Positions 16,099-23,914 of a DNA stretch of 33,652 nucleotides are shown here, in pieces (the stretch's first letter is position 1; every line of letters starts with the position of its first letter). The notes under the pieces are model-generated. The model searched no databases. It was given only the letters and a program-made list of their open reading frames with translations, and was not told where the DNA came from. Source of the DNA: Candidatus Portnoybacteria bacterium RIFCSPHIGHO2_02_FULL_39_12. Lineage in GTDB: Bacteria > Patescibacteriota > Minisyncoccia > Portnoybacterales > UBA2143. Location: positions 55,748 through 89,399 of the forward strand of contig MHMZ01000012.1 in NCBI GenBank assembly GCA_001819555.1, given 5' to 3'. Position numbers and translations under genes: made by a program.

Positions 16099-16740
16099 AT
16101 GAAGAACAAAAAAATTCGTTTAGCTTTATTAATCGGCCGCGGCGGCCGTTTAGCCGCTGTTTATGAGCGCGCTAAAAACAATCCTTTGGTTGATTTAGTT
16201 TTAGTGGTTTCTCATAAAAAAGAATCGCCGGGCATTGATTGGGCTAAAGAACGAGGTCTTGAGGCAATCTATTTTAGATTGAATGATTGGCAGGCGGCCG
16301 GCCAGGATAGAAAATCATATAATTTAGAATTAGCTAAAATTTTAAAACAGAGAAAAATTAATTTAGTGGTGATGGCCGGCTGGGACTTAATTATGTCTAA
16401 CGAATTTTTAAAAGAATTTCCCGGAGCGGTGATGAACATTCATCCGTCTTTGTGCCCGGCTTTTCCGGGCCTTGATTCAGAAAAACAGGCCCTGGATTAC
16501 GGAGTTAAATATACCGGAGCCACTCTTCATTTTGTCCCGGACGACGGAGTTGATACCGGCCCGATTATTTTACAGCGGGTCGTGCCAATAGAACCAAACG
16601 AAACCGTAGAAACCCTACAAGAGAAAATTCATCAAGAAGAAAATGAGATACTTTGTCAGGGGATAAAGTTATTTGCCGAGGGTAAGTTGAAGATAGAAGG
16701 CCGTAAAGTAATTATTAAAAATGGATTTTTATTTTTTTAA
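16099..16740 (+). CDS. purN: Phosphoribosylglycinamide formyltransferase-like protein
   Basis: Formyltransferase fold of 213 residues. Catalytic signature VMNIHPSLCPAFPG (Asn and His of the GART active site) and DDGVDTGPIILQ containing the catalytic Asp. The N-terminus LALLIGRGGRLAAVYE replaces the usual SGxGSNLQ glycine loop with GRGGRLAAV, a departure in the phosphate-binding region that could alter substrate use. No other purine biosynthesis gene lies nearby, and many CPR genomes lack the pathway, so the true substrate is uncertain. The 3' end overlaps the PAP2 gene by 20 nt. Confidence 0.8.
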   Translation: MKNKKIRLALLIGRGGRLAAVYERAKNNPLVDLVLVVSHKKESPGIDWAKERGLEAIYFRLNDWQAAGQDRKSYNLELAKILKQRKINLVVMAGWDLIMSNEFLKEFPGAVMNIHPSLCPAFPGLDSEKQALDYGVKYTGATLHFVPDDGVDTGPIILQRVVPIEPNETVETLQEKIHQEENEILCQGIKLFAEGKLKIEGRKVIIKNGFLFF

Positions 16741-17275
16741 TCTTTTAAATCAATTAGCCGGTCATTGGCTTTGGCTTGATGTTTTAGCTGTCTTTTTAGC
16801 CGGCTATTTAGAATATGTTTTAATTGGGGGGCTTTTATTTTGGTTTTTATGGAAGTTTGTTTTTCAGGCCGCTCAACGCAAAAAAACAGCCCAACTATTT
16901 CTTTGGGCTGTTTTTTCAGTTGTTCTTTCCCGTTTAATCATCACTGAACTGATTAGATTTTTCTATTTTCGGCCCCGGCCTTTTATGAGCCACGAAGTTT
17001 ATCAATTATTAGAGCACTCTCCTACCGGCTCCTTCCCTTCCGGCCACGCGGCATTTTTCTTCGCTTTGAGTACAATTATTTATTTTTACAACAAAAAAGT
17101 TTACCCCCCGCCAAGATTCTGGCGGGGGCCCGGCTTGATATTTTTTAGCGCCAGCTTTTTAATTGTTTTTTCCCGTATCTTTGTCGGCCTCCATTACCCA
17201 ATGGACATTCTTGCCGGGATAATTGTCGGAATCTTTAGCGGGTGGCTGATGGGGAGATTATTCAAGATTTATTAA
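16721..17275 (+). CDS. PAP2-family membrane phosphatase
   Basis: Integral membrane lipid or undecaprenyl-pyrophosphate phosphatase family, 184 residues, about five to six helices. The three catalytic motifs are present: RFFYFRPRPF (with the upstream basic residue of KxxxxxxRP), GSFPSGHAAFFFAL (PSGH) and SRIFVGLHYPMDILAG (SRxxxxxHxxxD). Homologues recycle undecaprenyl carrier or dephosphorylate phosphatidic acid. The start overlaps the end of the purN-like gene by 20 nt, so translation is probably coupled. Confidence 0.9.
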   Translation: MDFYFFNLLNQLAGHWLWLDVLAVFLAGYLEYVLIGGLLFWFLWKFVFQAAQRKKTAQLFLWAVFSVVLSRLIITELIRFFYFRPRPFMSHEVYQLLEHSPTGSFPSGHAAFFFALSTIIYFYNKKVYPPPRFWRGPGLIFFSASFLIVFSRIFVGLHYPMDILAGIIVGIFSGWLMGRLFKIY

Positions 17276-17290
17276 CTAATTATCGTCATT

Positions 17291-17323
17291 TCAAAAAAAG
17301 AAGCCTCCAAGGGCTTCTTTTTT
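17291..17323. terminator. Bidirectional terminator
   Basis: AAAAAAAGAAGCC (17294-17306) pairs with GGCTTCTTTTTT across a short loop. T-runs on both strands allow it to end the PAP2 gene (plus) and tRNA-Leu (minus). Confidence 0.88.
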
Positions 17324-17326
17324 GAG

Positions 17327-17411
17327 TGCCGACGGTGGGAGTTGAACCCACACGGGCTTGCGCCCATACGATTTTGAGTCGTACGCGTATAGCCAATTCC
17401 GCCACGTCGGC
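17327..17411 (-). tRNA. tRNA-Leu (anticodon CAA)
   Basis: Minus-strand 85-nt tRNA. Acceptor GCCGACG pairs with CGTCGGC plus discriminator A. The anticodon stem TACGA/TCGTA encloses loop CTCAAAA, giving anticodon CAA. It has a long class II variable arm (TGGGCGCAAGCCCG region) and a T-arm GTGGGTTCAACTCCCAC, both expected for tRNA-Leu. CCA is not encoded: the discriminator is followed directly by CTC and the terminator. Confidence 0.95.
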
Positions 17412-17467
17412 CGATAGACCTCACACTCTGAAATCTATACTATCATTTTATCCCCAGAATATGTTAA

Positions 17468-17496
17468 TTGTCAATTGAAAAATATCAGAGTATAAT
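17468..17496 (+). promoter_or_regulatory. Sigma70-type promoter of parA (leaderless)
   Basis: TTGTCA (17468-17473), 17-nt spacer, TATAAT (17491-17496). The parA ATG starts 9 nt after the -10 box, so the expected transcription start falls at or next to the ATG and the mRNA would be leaderless. Confidence 0.8.
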
Positions 17497-17504
17497 GGAA
17501 ATAT

Positions 17505-18269
17505 ATGGCTCAAATTATTTCTATTTGCAGTCAAAAAGGGGGTGTGGGCAAGAGTACGTCAGCAATAAATTTGCTTAGTTACTTAGCCGCCATGGGCAAG
17601 TATGTGCTGTTGGTTGATTTGGACCCTCAAGCTAACGCCACTTCCGGCGTTGGCGTTAATCCTGAAAAAACTCCTTTAAGTTTGTACCATTCTTTAATTG
17701 GCGGGATTTTACCGGAAGAGATTATCAGAAAAACCGAACTTTTCGGCTATGATTTAATGCCCTCTTCGCCGGATTTAGCCGGCGCTCATATAGAATTGGT
17801 TTCCTTGCCTAATCGCGAATTTCAACTTTATGAAATTTTGCGCCGCGTCAGGACCAATTATGATTATATCTTAATTGATTGTCCGCCCAGTTTGGGACTT
17901 TTGACGGTTAATGGTTTGGTGGCGGCTGATGAAGTGATTATTCCGGTTCAATGCGAATATTACGCCTTAGAGGGATTGGGTCAGCTTTTAAAAACTATTG
18001 AATTGGTTCATGAAAACTTGGGCCGGCATTTAAAAATAAAGGGCGCTTTGCTGACGATGTATGACCGGCGGCAAAAACTTTCCCGCCAAGTCAGAAAAGA
18101 AGTGGAGAGAAATTTTCCCGGCTATGTTTTTGAAAACATTATCCCCCGCTGCGTTAAATTAGCCGAGGCCCCCAGTTTCGGCAAGACAATTTTACAATAC
18201 GATCCGCATTCAAAAGGAGCCAGGGCTTATCAGCGATTGGCGCAGGAAATTATAAAACTTGAAAAGTAG
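17505..18269 (+). CDS. parA: Chromosome-partitioning ATPase ParA/Soj
   Basis: Deviant Walker-type ATPase of 254 residues that segregates chromosome origins with ParB. Walker A KGGVGKST at about residues 11-18 with the signature lysine, Walker A' VLLVDLDPQANAT, Walker B YILIDCPPSLGLL, and the C-terminal RCVKLAEAPSFGKTI motif. There is no N-terminal HTH, as in Soj. No Shine-Dalgarno precedes the ATG, consistent with the leaderless promoter. parB follows after a repeat-filled 100-nt gap. No parS site was identified. Confidence 0.96.
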   Translation: MAQIISICSQKGGVGKSTSAINLLSYLAAMGKYVLLVDLDPQANATSGVGVNPEKTPLSLYHSLIGGILPEEIIRKTELFGYDLMPSSPDLAGAHIELVSLPNREFQLYEILRRVRTNYDYILIDCPPSLGLLTVNGLVAADEVIIPVQCEYYALEGLGQLLKTIELVHENLGRHLKIKGALLTMYDRRQKLSRQVRKEVERNFPGYVFENIIPRCVKLAEAPSFGKTILQYDPHSKGARAYQRLAQEIIKLEK

Positions 18270-18272
18270 ATG

Positions 18273-18360
18273 TTAGAGTTGTTAGAAATGTTTATTCAAC
18301 TTTAACAACTCTAACAACTCTAACAATTCTAACAAGCGAGCGAAGCGAGCAATCTAACAA
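18273..18360. repeat. AACTCTAAC tandem/inverted repeat between parA and parB
   Basis: GTTAGAGTTGTTAGAA on the left is mirrored by repeated CTAACAACTCTAACAA on the right, interrupted by CGAGCGAAGCGAGCAAT from another repeat family. No gene is visible in the gap. Confidence 0.7.
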
Positions 18361-18370
18361 TTTTAACATT

Positions 18371-19264
18371 ATGAAAGGCCTTCAATCTCTCATCCCTAAA
18401 AAATCGTCCAAACTAAGCTCTTTTATCGAGGGCCGGATAAAAAAAAGAAACTGGTTTGACTTAAAAAAAGAGAGTGTTTTTAATGTGGAGATTGGCAAAA
18501 TTAAGCCCAATCCCCAGCAGCCGCGTCAGGAATTTAATGAAGAAAATCTTAAAGAACTGGCTGAATCTATCAGGGAGCACGGAGTTTTACAGCCGTTATT
18601 GGTGGCGAAAATTGAAAAACCGACCAAACGCGGCCAAAGGGTTCAATATCAGCTGGTAGCTGGAGAAAGAAGATGGCGGGCGGCCAAGGCAGTCGGTTTA
18701 TCTTATGTGCCGGTGATTATCCGCGATGATTCCAAACGGCAAAAACTGGAAATAGCTTTAGTGGAGAATCTTCAGCGGGAAGACCTTAATCCAATTGAAG
18801 CGGCCCTGGCTTTCAAACAGCTTCGCGATGAATTCGGCTTAAAGCAGGAAGAGGTTGCCAAAAGAGTCGGTCGGAGCCGCGTGGCGGTGGCTAATTATTT
18901 GCGGCTTTTGAATCTGCCAATAAAAATCCAAAAAGCCATTACTGGCGGCCGGCTCACCGCCGGCCACGGCAAAGCTATTTTAATCGCTAAACCGGCCAGG
19001 CAAATTGCCTTGGCCCAAGAAATTATCAAAGATAATTTGAGCGTTCGCGAAGTGGAAGATAGAGCCAGAAAAGCGGCGGCGCGGATACCTTTGGGCGGCC
19101 GAGAAGCGAAAAATCCGATTTTTAAAAAGATAGAAAAAGACCTTCAAGAGGTCCTGGGTAATCGGGTAAATATTACCAAAAGGGGCCGGGCCGGCCGTCT
19201 TGTCCTTCAGTTTTACAGCCAAGAAGAATTGGATAAATTAGCCGGTCATCTTCTAAGAATTTAG
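18371..19264 (+). CDS. parB: Chromosome-partitioning protein ParB/Spo0J
   Basis: CTP-dependent DNA clamp that loads at parS, 297 residues. N-terminal ParB/Srx domain: IKPNPQQPRQEFNEENLKEL, HGVLQPLLV, QLVAGERRWRAAKAVG (CTP-binding GERRxRA), ALVENLQREDLNPIEAA. The central HTH is KQEEVAKRVGRSRVAVANYLRLLNLP, followed by LTAGHGKAIL and a C-terminal dimerisation region. It converges on relA/spoT, with the two stop codons overlapping by 4 nt (TTAG). Confidence 0.96.
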   Translation: MKGLQSLIPKKSSKLSSFIEGRIKKRNWFDLKKESVFNVEIGKIKPNPQQPRQEFNEENLKELAESIREHGVLQPLLVAKIEKPTKRGQRVQYQLVAGERRWRAAKAVGLSYVPVIIRDDSKRQKLEIALVENLQREDLNPIEAALAFKQLRDEFGLKQEEVAKRVGRSRVAVANYLRLLNLPIKIQKAITGGRLTAGHGKAILIAKPARQIALAQEIIKDNLSVREVEDRARKAAARIPLGGREAKNPIFKKIEKDLQEVLGNRVNITKRGRAGRLVLQFYSQEELDKLAGHLLRI

Positions 19265-20826
19265 TTTTTAGGATTTTTCAAAGTCCTGTTTTGCTTTTTA
19301 AGCCAGGATTTAATTTCTTTTTTAGCCAGACCGGTTTTGACAAACCTTAGCCAATCGCGGCTGGGTTTTTTATTTTTTTGAGGAATGATTTCCACTATTT
19401 GTCCGTTTTGGAGCGGCTGGGCCAGCGAGCTTAATTTACCGTCTATTTTGGCGCCGCCGCAGTGATGGCCGATTTCAGTATGGACAGAGTAAGCAAAGTC
19501 AATTGGCGTGGCTCCTTCGGGCAAATCAATCACCTCGCCCTTTGGCGTAAAGATAAAAATTCTGTTCTTGAAGAAATCAATTTTTAGCGATTTAAAAAAT
19601 TCTTCAGGCGAGTCAAATTTTTCGGTTTGCCATTTTTGGAGGTTTCTAACCCAGTTCAAACGTTTTGACGGTATCCGAAGGTGAGGAGAGAGCTTTTCTT
19701 TTTGATTTGTTTGCGGCGGAGAAAGGATTTGCTGAATCGGCGAAAGAATTTGAGGAAATGGCAGAAATTTTTGGAAATATTTTTTCAGCCCTTTTTCTTC
19801 TTCATAATACCAATGAGCCGCCACGCCGTATTCGGCTCCGCGATGCATTTTTTCGGTCCTGATTTGTATTTCCACTATTCGGCCGTCAAGCGTAAAGACG
19901 GTGGTGTGGAGAGATTGATAACCGTTCGGCTTAGGCAGGGCAATATAATCTTTAATGCGGCCGGGCAAGGGTTTCCAGAGTTGATGAATAATGCCTAAGA
20001 CCTTGTAGCAGTCCTCAATTTTATCAGGCACGATAACGCGCAGGGCGACCAAATCATAAATTTTATCTAAGTCCTTTTCATAGCGAATAAGTTTTTTATA
20101 TAAGCTGTATTGATGTTTGGCCCGCGAGTGGATATCAGCAATAATAACTTTGTTTTTCTCCAATTCTTTTTTTAAAATTTCCTTAATGTTTTTTAAGTAT
20201 TTTGCTCTTTCTTTATATTTTTCTTTGATGGTATTGATGAGCAGTTGGTATTTTCTGGGATAAACATATGGAAAGGATAGGTCTTCAAGCTGTCCTTTTA
20301 ATTCTCCCATACCCAGCCGATTGGCAATAGGCGCGTAAATTTCTAAGGTTTCTAAGGCGATTCTTTTTTGTTTTTCTTTAGGGAGAATCGAGAGAGTTTT
20401 CATATTATGGAGCCGGTCAGACAGCTTGATTAAAATTACTCGGATATCTTCGGCCGTGGCTAAAATAAGCTTGCGGAAGTTTTCAACCCTTCTTTCACCT
20501 CCCTGATATTTAATTTTATCCAATTTAAAACAGCCCTCAACTAATTTTGATATATTTTCCCCGAAATCTTCTTTTAATTCTTTGGAGGTTATTTTTGTAT
20601 CATCTATATCGTGAAGCAGAGCCGCGGCAATGGTTTCTGAATCTAATCTCCAGTTGACCAAAGTTTTAGCCGCGGCCAAGCAGTGAGAAATGTAGTCTTC
20701 GCCAGAAAGCCGTTTTTGCCCCTGATGGGCTCTTAAGGCGAATTCATAAGCCCTTTTAATCAGTTCCGCATCGCCCGATGGATTATATTCTTTAAAATTT
20801 TTTAGGATTTGCTGGATATTGGCCAT
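19261..20826 (-). CDS. relA: RelA/SpoT family (p)ppGpp synthetase, altered hydrolase motif
   Basis: 521-residue Rel protein. It has an N-terminal HD hydrolase-like domain (GQKRLSGEDYISHCLAAA; LLHDIDDT; VILIKLSDRLHNMKTL), a synthetase domain (HSRAKHQYSLYKKLIR; IYDLVALRVIVPD; GRIKDYIALPKPNGYQSLHT; EIQIRTEKMHRGAEYGVAAHW) and a C-terminal TGS domain (IFIFTPKGEVIDLPEGATPIDFAY). The zinc-finger and ACT regulatory domains are missing. In the HD domain the usual HDxxED is HDIDD, one residue shorter and without the Glu, so hydrolase activity is doubtful while the synthetase looks intact. An insertion between AAHWYYE and RLNWVRNLQ is rich in Pro, Gln and Ser. The ATG lies 6 nt from a -10 box, so it is probably leaderless. 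Confidence 0.93.
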   Translation of the reverse strand: MANIQQILKNFKEYNPSGDAELIKRAYEFALRAHQGQKRLSGEDYISHCLAAAKTLVNWRLDSETIAAALLHDIDDTKITSKELKEDFGENISKLVEGCFKLDKIKYQGGERRVENFRKLILATAEDIRVILIKLSDRLHNMKTLSILPKEKQKRIALETLEIYAPIANRLGMGELKGQLEDLSFPYVYPRKYQLLINTIKEKYKERAKYLKNIKEILKKELEKNKVIIADIHSRAKHQYSLYKKLIRYEKDLDKIYDLVALRVIVPDKIEDCYKVLGIIHQLWKPLPGRIKDYIALPKPNGYQSLHTTVFTLDGRIVEIQIRTEKMHRGAEYGVAAHWYYEEEKGLKKYFQKFLPFPQILSPIQQILSPPQTNQKEKLSPHLRIPSKRLNWVRNLQKWQTEKFDSPEEFFKSLKIDFFKNRIFIFTPKGEVIDLPEGATPIDFAYSVHTEIGHHCGGAKIDGKLSSLAQPLQNGQIVEIIPQKNKKPSRDWLRFVKTGLAKKEIKSWLKKQNRTLKNPKN

Positions 20827-20832
20827 ATTTCT

Positions 20833-20861
20833 ATCATAAAATAATCCCTTTATCTTGACAA
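20833..20861 (-). promoter_or_regulatory. Promoter of relA/spoT (leaderless)
   Basis: On the minus strand, TTGTCA (20861-20856), 17-nt spacer, TATGAT (20838-20833); the ATG begins 6 nt later at 20826, at the expected transcription start. Its -35 overlaps that of the divergent promoter by five bases. Confidence 0.75.
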
Positions 20862-20882
20862 GGGTTTTGTATGGTCTATGAT
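20855..20882 (+). promoter_or_regulatory. Divergent promoter toward the kinase-like gene
   Basis: TTGACA (20855-20860), 16-nt spacer, TATGAT (20877-20882). It would give a leader of about 150 nt before the ATG at 21045. The two -35 boxes share 20856-20860, so polymerase cannot occupy both at once. Confidence 0.7.
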
Positions 20883-20903
20883 AAAAGCAATGAAGTTCAA
20901 GCC

Positions 20904-20940
20904 ACGCCCTTGAAAATCTATTTTAGCAAAGGGCGTATTT
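20904..20940 (+). promoter_or_regulatory. Leader hairpin before the kinase-like gene
   Basis: ACGCCCTT (20904-20911) pairs with AAGGGCGT (20929-20936), followed by ATTTTAT. A second GGGCGT near 20957-20962 could compete for ACGCCC. This may be an attenuator or a repeat; the same ACGCCCTT/AAGGGCGT words form the core of the palindrome at 21777-21837. Confidence 0.4.
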
Positions 20941-21044
20941 TATAAATGATTTTTAGGGGCGTGTTTTGTACTTTAAAAAATTTAAAAATCAAAAATAGTG
21001 GGAGAAGAGACGGGGATGGAAAATTAAAAAGGAAGGTGAGTGAA

Positions 21045-21680
21045 ATGAAACTAATTGAATTATGTGGGATTTTCAACGCTGGAAAGTTTAATTTGATCGG
21101 CAGATTAAAAGAGAGATTTTCAGAAGAGGGGTATAGAACCCATTCTATCCAGGCGGATAGAATCATCCCTGGTGAATTTATTGATAGGAAGAATTACCTT
21201 GGCAGAGAATTGTCTATTTTAACAGAGACAATAAGGTCAGTTATTCATGTTAGAGATGCGCATAATGCTGATTTTTTATTTATCCACCGAGGCCTTTGGG
21301 ATGCCATAGCTTTTTTCCAGGGGCTTATTGATGGAGGGCTTATTTCTAAAGAACAGGCTAGCCCAGGAATTTCTTTAGCCGAATCTTATACTGAGTGGAT
21401 AGATTTGGTGATATTAGTAGAAATTCCTATTAAAATCAGCATAGAGAGAAGTTGTTTGCCTGGCGCTGCCATAGACTCGATTAGAGACGAGAAATCTCTT
21501 GAAGCGCTTTTTAACGCTTATGAGGCGCTCAAAAAGAGACTGCCGGAAGGTTCTTTGGTTATTGACGGGACTCCTCGTTTTGGAACCAAGGCCCTTGAGA
21601 GGAATCTTGATATCATTTCAGGGGCGATTCTTTCGCGTTGGGATTGTATTTGTTCGGTAGCTATAGAAGACACAAGTTAA
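21045..21680 (+). CDS. Putative P-loop kinase (thymidylate/deoxynucleoside kinase-like)
   Basis: About 212 residues from the ATG at 21045, which has a good Shine-Dalgarno (GGAAGGTGAG); the frame is open further upstream but without support. The N-terminus LIELCGIFNAGKFNLIGRLKERF resembles the GxxxxGK[ST] P-loop and following helix of dTMP/dNK kinases, but the final Ser/Thr is Phe (GKF). A later DFLFIHRGLWDAIAFFQGL resembles the DRx lid/substrate region, and VEIPIKISIERS resembles the xxPexxxxR stretch. ATP-binding kinase ancestry is inferred and the activity is unproven. It has its own promoter, leader and terminator, and stands divergent to relA. Confidence 0.6.
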   Translation: MKLIELCGIFNAGKFNLIGRLKERFSEEGYRTHSIQADRIIPGEFIDRKNYLGRELSILTETIRSVIHVRDAHNADFLFIHRGLWDAIAFFQGLIDGGLISKEQASPGISLAESYTEWIDLVILVEIPIKISIERSCLPGAAIDSIRDEKSLEALFNAYEALKKRLPEGSLVIDGTPRFGTKALERNLDIISGAILSRWDCICSVAIEDTS

Positions 21681-21702
21681 ACTATCTTCGTTTTCCCCAC
21701 TT

Positions 21703-21746
21703 AAAGAGCTATAGTTTGAATAAAAAAACAAACTATAGCTCTTTTT
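21703..21746 (+). terminator. Rho-independent terminator
   Basis: Perfect 16-bp stem AAAGAGCTATAGTTTG (21703-21718) with CAAACTATAGCTCTTT (21729-21744), then T residues. It ends the kinase-like gene. Confidence 0.9.
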
Positions 21747-21776
21747 ACTTTCAGGAGAACAGTTCTCGTAGTGGCA

Positions 21777-21837
21777 TTAAGGCGCGCCCTTAAATGACGC
21801 CCTTTCGGCAAGGGCGTCATTTAAGGGCGTGCCTTAA
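21777..21837. repeat. 28-bp-armed palindrome overlapping the topA stop
   Basis: Arms 21777-21804 and 21810-21837, containing TTAAATGACGCCCTT and its complement, TCGGC loop, a single G-U wobble. The right arm encodes the last topA residues (IKARP) and its TAA at 21821-21823. It probably also halts topA transcripts, although no T-run follows. Confidence 0.9.
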
Positions 21838-23914
21838 TTTGCGCATATCGGCACTCTTTATTACTGCACTTAATTTTATTATTTTTTTCCTGAACCAACA
21901 AGGATTCGCACTTCGGGCATTTTTCTCCGGTCGGCTTGTCCCAGAGAGCAAAGTCGCATTTTGGCCAGCGGGAGCAGGAATAAAATACTTTGCCTTTTTT
22001 GGTTTTTCTTTCAATAATGTCGCCCTCAACGCATTTTGGGCAGACAGCGCCGGTGGAAATAACTATCGGTTCCGTGTGTTTGCATTCAGGAAAACCGGAG
22101 CAGGCGTAGAATTTGCCAAAGCGGCCCAATTTAATGACCAAAGGCAGGCCGCATTTGGGGCATTTTTTATCAGTCGGCTCTTCTAATTTTTTCTTTTCCA
22201 CTTCTTGATATTTTTTAGAGAGGTTTTCCTCAAACGGCTTATAAAAATCGCGAAGAACAGGAACCCACTCTTTTTCTCCGGTTGCTACCTTATCCAGGTT
22301 ATTTTCCATCTGGGCCGTAAAATTAACATCAACAATTTCCGGGAAATTTTCAACCAAAAGGTCATTGACGATAAAACCAATTTCCGCGGGAAAGAATTTT
22401 CTTTGTTCGTTTTTCTCTACATAGCCGCGGTCTAAAATAGTTGAAATAATCGGCGCGTAAGTGGATGGCCGGCCAATGCCGTGTTCTTCCAGGGTTTTGA
22501 TTAAAGTCGCCTCTGAATAGCGGGCCGGCGGCTGGGTAAAATGCTGTTCTTTAATAAGTTTGATTAGTTCTAAGATTTCGTCTTTGGTTAAAGACGGTAA
22601 AATAGCTTCGCTAAATTTCATAGGATAAACCTTAAGAAATCCGTCAAATTTCAAAATTTGTCCGGCGGTTCGGAAGGTGTAATTTTTAGCTTGGATGTTA
22701 ATCACAGTGGAATCAAAAATAGCCGGCGGCATCTGGCAGGCAATAAATCTTCGCCAAATCAAATCGTATAATTTATATTGCTGTTTGTCTAAATATTGTT
22801 TTATGTTTTCCGGCTGATAATTAACTTGAGTCGGTCTAATGGCCTCGTGTGCTTCCTGGGCTGTTTTTGATTTAGTTTTATAAACTCTCGGCGCTTCTAA
22901 AGCATAACTTCTGCCAAATTGATTTTTAATAAATGTTTGGGTCGCTTTTAAGGCCTCGGTTGAAAGATTAAGAGAGTCGGTCCGATGGTAGGTAATGAGT
23001 CCGCCAGAACCTTTTTTTCCTAATTCCACCCCCTCATAAAGCTGTTGGGCGAGACGCATGGTCTGCTTGGCTGAAAATCTTAATTTTTGGGCCGCTTCTT
23101 GTTGCAGGGCGCTGGTGATAAAAGGCGGCAGCGGGTATTTTTTTATTTCTTTTTTTAAAATATCTACTGCTTTATATTCCGCTTCTTCTAAATCCTTTAA
23201 TATCTTATCGGCCGCTTCTTTTGTTTTAATACCCAGCTTAGGGATGGTTTGGCCGTTTTGTTTAATCAACTTAGCCAAGAATTCATTTTTTACTGTTCGC
23301 TGTTCGCTATTCGCTGTTCGCTGTTGAAGCTTTGCTTCAATACTCCAGTATTCCTCCGGCTTAAATTTTTCAATTTCTCTTTCCCGGTCAACAATTAAAC
23401 GGACCGCGACCGACTGAACCCGGCCGGCCGAGAGGCCCCTGACGACTTTTTTCCATAAAAAAGGCGATAATTTATAACCCACCAGCCGGTCTAAAATCCG
23501 TCTGGCCTGCTGGGCATTGACTAATTTTAAATCAATTTTTCTCGGATTCTTTAGCGCTTCTTCAATGGCTTTTTTGGTAATTTCGTGAAAGACAATCCGC
23601 TGATACGGCTTTTTTCCGTTTAGATTCAGAATTTGAGCCAAATGCCAGGCAATTGCCTCGCCTTCTCTGTCCGAATCCACTGCTAAAATTATCAAGTCTG
23701 CTTTTTGAGTTGATTCTTTTAATTGCTTAACTATCTTTCGGGCCTTGGCCGGAATAACATATTTGGGTTTAAAGTTGCGTTCTATATCAACGCCTAATTC
23801 ACTTTTGGGTAAATCGCGAATATGGCCGTAGGAAGATAGAACTTTATAATCACGGCTTAGAAATTTACTGATAATTCGGGATTTGGTTGGCGACTCAACG
23901 ATAACGAGATACAT
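21821..23914 (-). CDS. topA: DNA topoisomerase I
   Basis: Type IA topoisomerase, 697 residues, relaxes negative supercoils. Toprim domain IVESPTKSRIISKFL with AVDSDREGEAIAWHLA (DxD metal site); VVRGLSAGRVQSVAVRLIVDRE; the active-site Tyr in GGLITYHRTDS; EAHEAIRPT; LIKTLEEHGIGRPSTYA. Three C-terminal zinc ribbons: CPKCGLPLV...CSGFPEC, CPKCVEGDI...CSRWPKC and CPKCESLLV...CSNKEC. A repeat-encoded QQRTANSEQRTVKNE insertion follows SIEAKL. The C-terminal residues lie in a palindrome. dprA is directly upstream, a common pairing. Confidence 0.96.
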   Translation of the reverse strand: MYLVIVESPTKSRIISKFLSRDYKVLSSYGHIRDLPKSELGVDIERNFKPKYVIPAKARKIVKQLKESTQKADLIILAVDSDREGEAIAWHLAQILNLNGKKPYQRIVFHEITKKAIEEALKNPRKIDLKLVNAQQARRILDRLVGYKLSPFLWKKVVRGLSAGRVQSVAVRLIVDREREIEKFKPEEYWSIEAKLQQRTANSEQRTVKNEFLAKLIKQNGQTIPKLGIKTKEAADKILKDLEEAEYKAVDILKKEIKKYPLPPFITSALQQEAAQKLRFSAKQTMRLAQQLYEGVELGKKGSGGLITYHRTDSLNLSTEALKATQTFIKNQFGRSYALEAPRVYKTKSKTAQEAHEAIRPTQVNYQPENIKQYLDKQQYKLYDLIWRRFIACQMPPAIFDSTVINIQAKNYTFRTAGQILKFDGFLKVYPMKFSEAILPSLTKDEILELIKLIKEQHFTQPPARYSEATLIKTLEEHGIGRPSTYAPIISTILDRGYVEKNEQRKFFPAEIGFIVNDLLVENFPEIVDVNFTAQMENNLDKVATGEKEWVPVLRDFYKPFEENLSKKYQEVEKKKLEEPTDKKCPKCGLPLVIKLGRFGKFYACSGFPECKHTEPIVISTGAVCPKCVEGDIIERKTKKGKVFYSCSRWPKCDFALWDKPTGEKCPKCESLLVQEKNNKIKCSNKECRYAQIKARP
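23293..23325. repeat. TGTTCGC tandem repeat inside topA
   Basis: Reverse complement of the GCGAACA arrays in metG and tatD, about four to five units, in frame (QRTANSEQRT). Confidence 0.85.

Noticed and set aside
20946-21044. N-terminal extension of the kinase-like ORF from 20946
   Set aside because: The upstream 33 codons look like AT-rich leader, and a good Shine-Dalgarno sits directly before ATG 21045.
21794-22186. Plus-strand ORF of 130 residues opposite topA
   Set aside because: It is antisense to the conserved zinc-ribbon region of topA and has no recognisable domain or ribosome-binding site.
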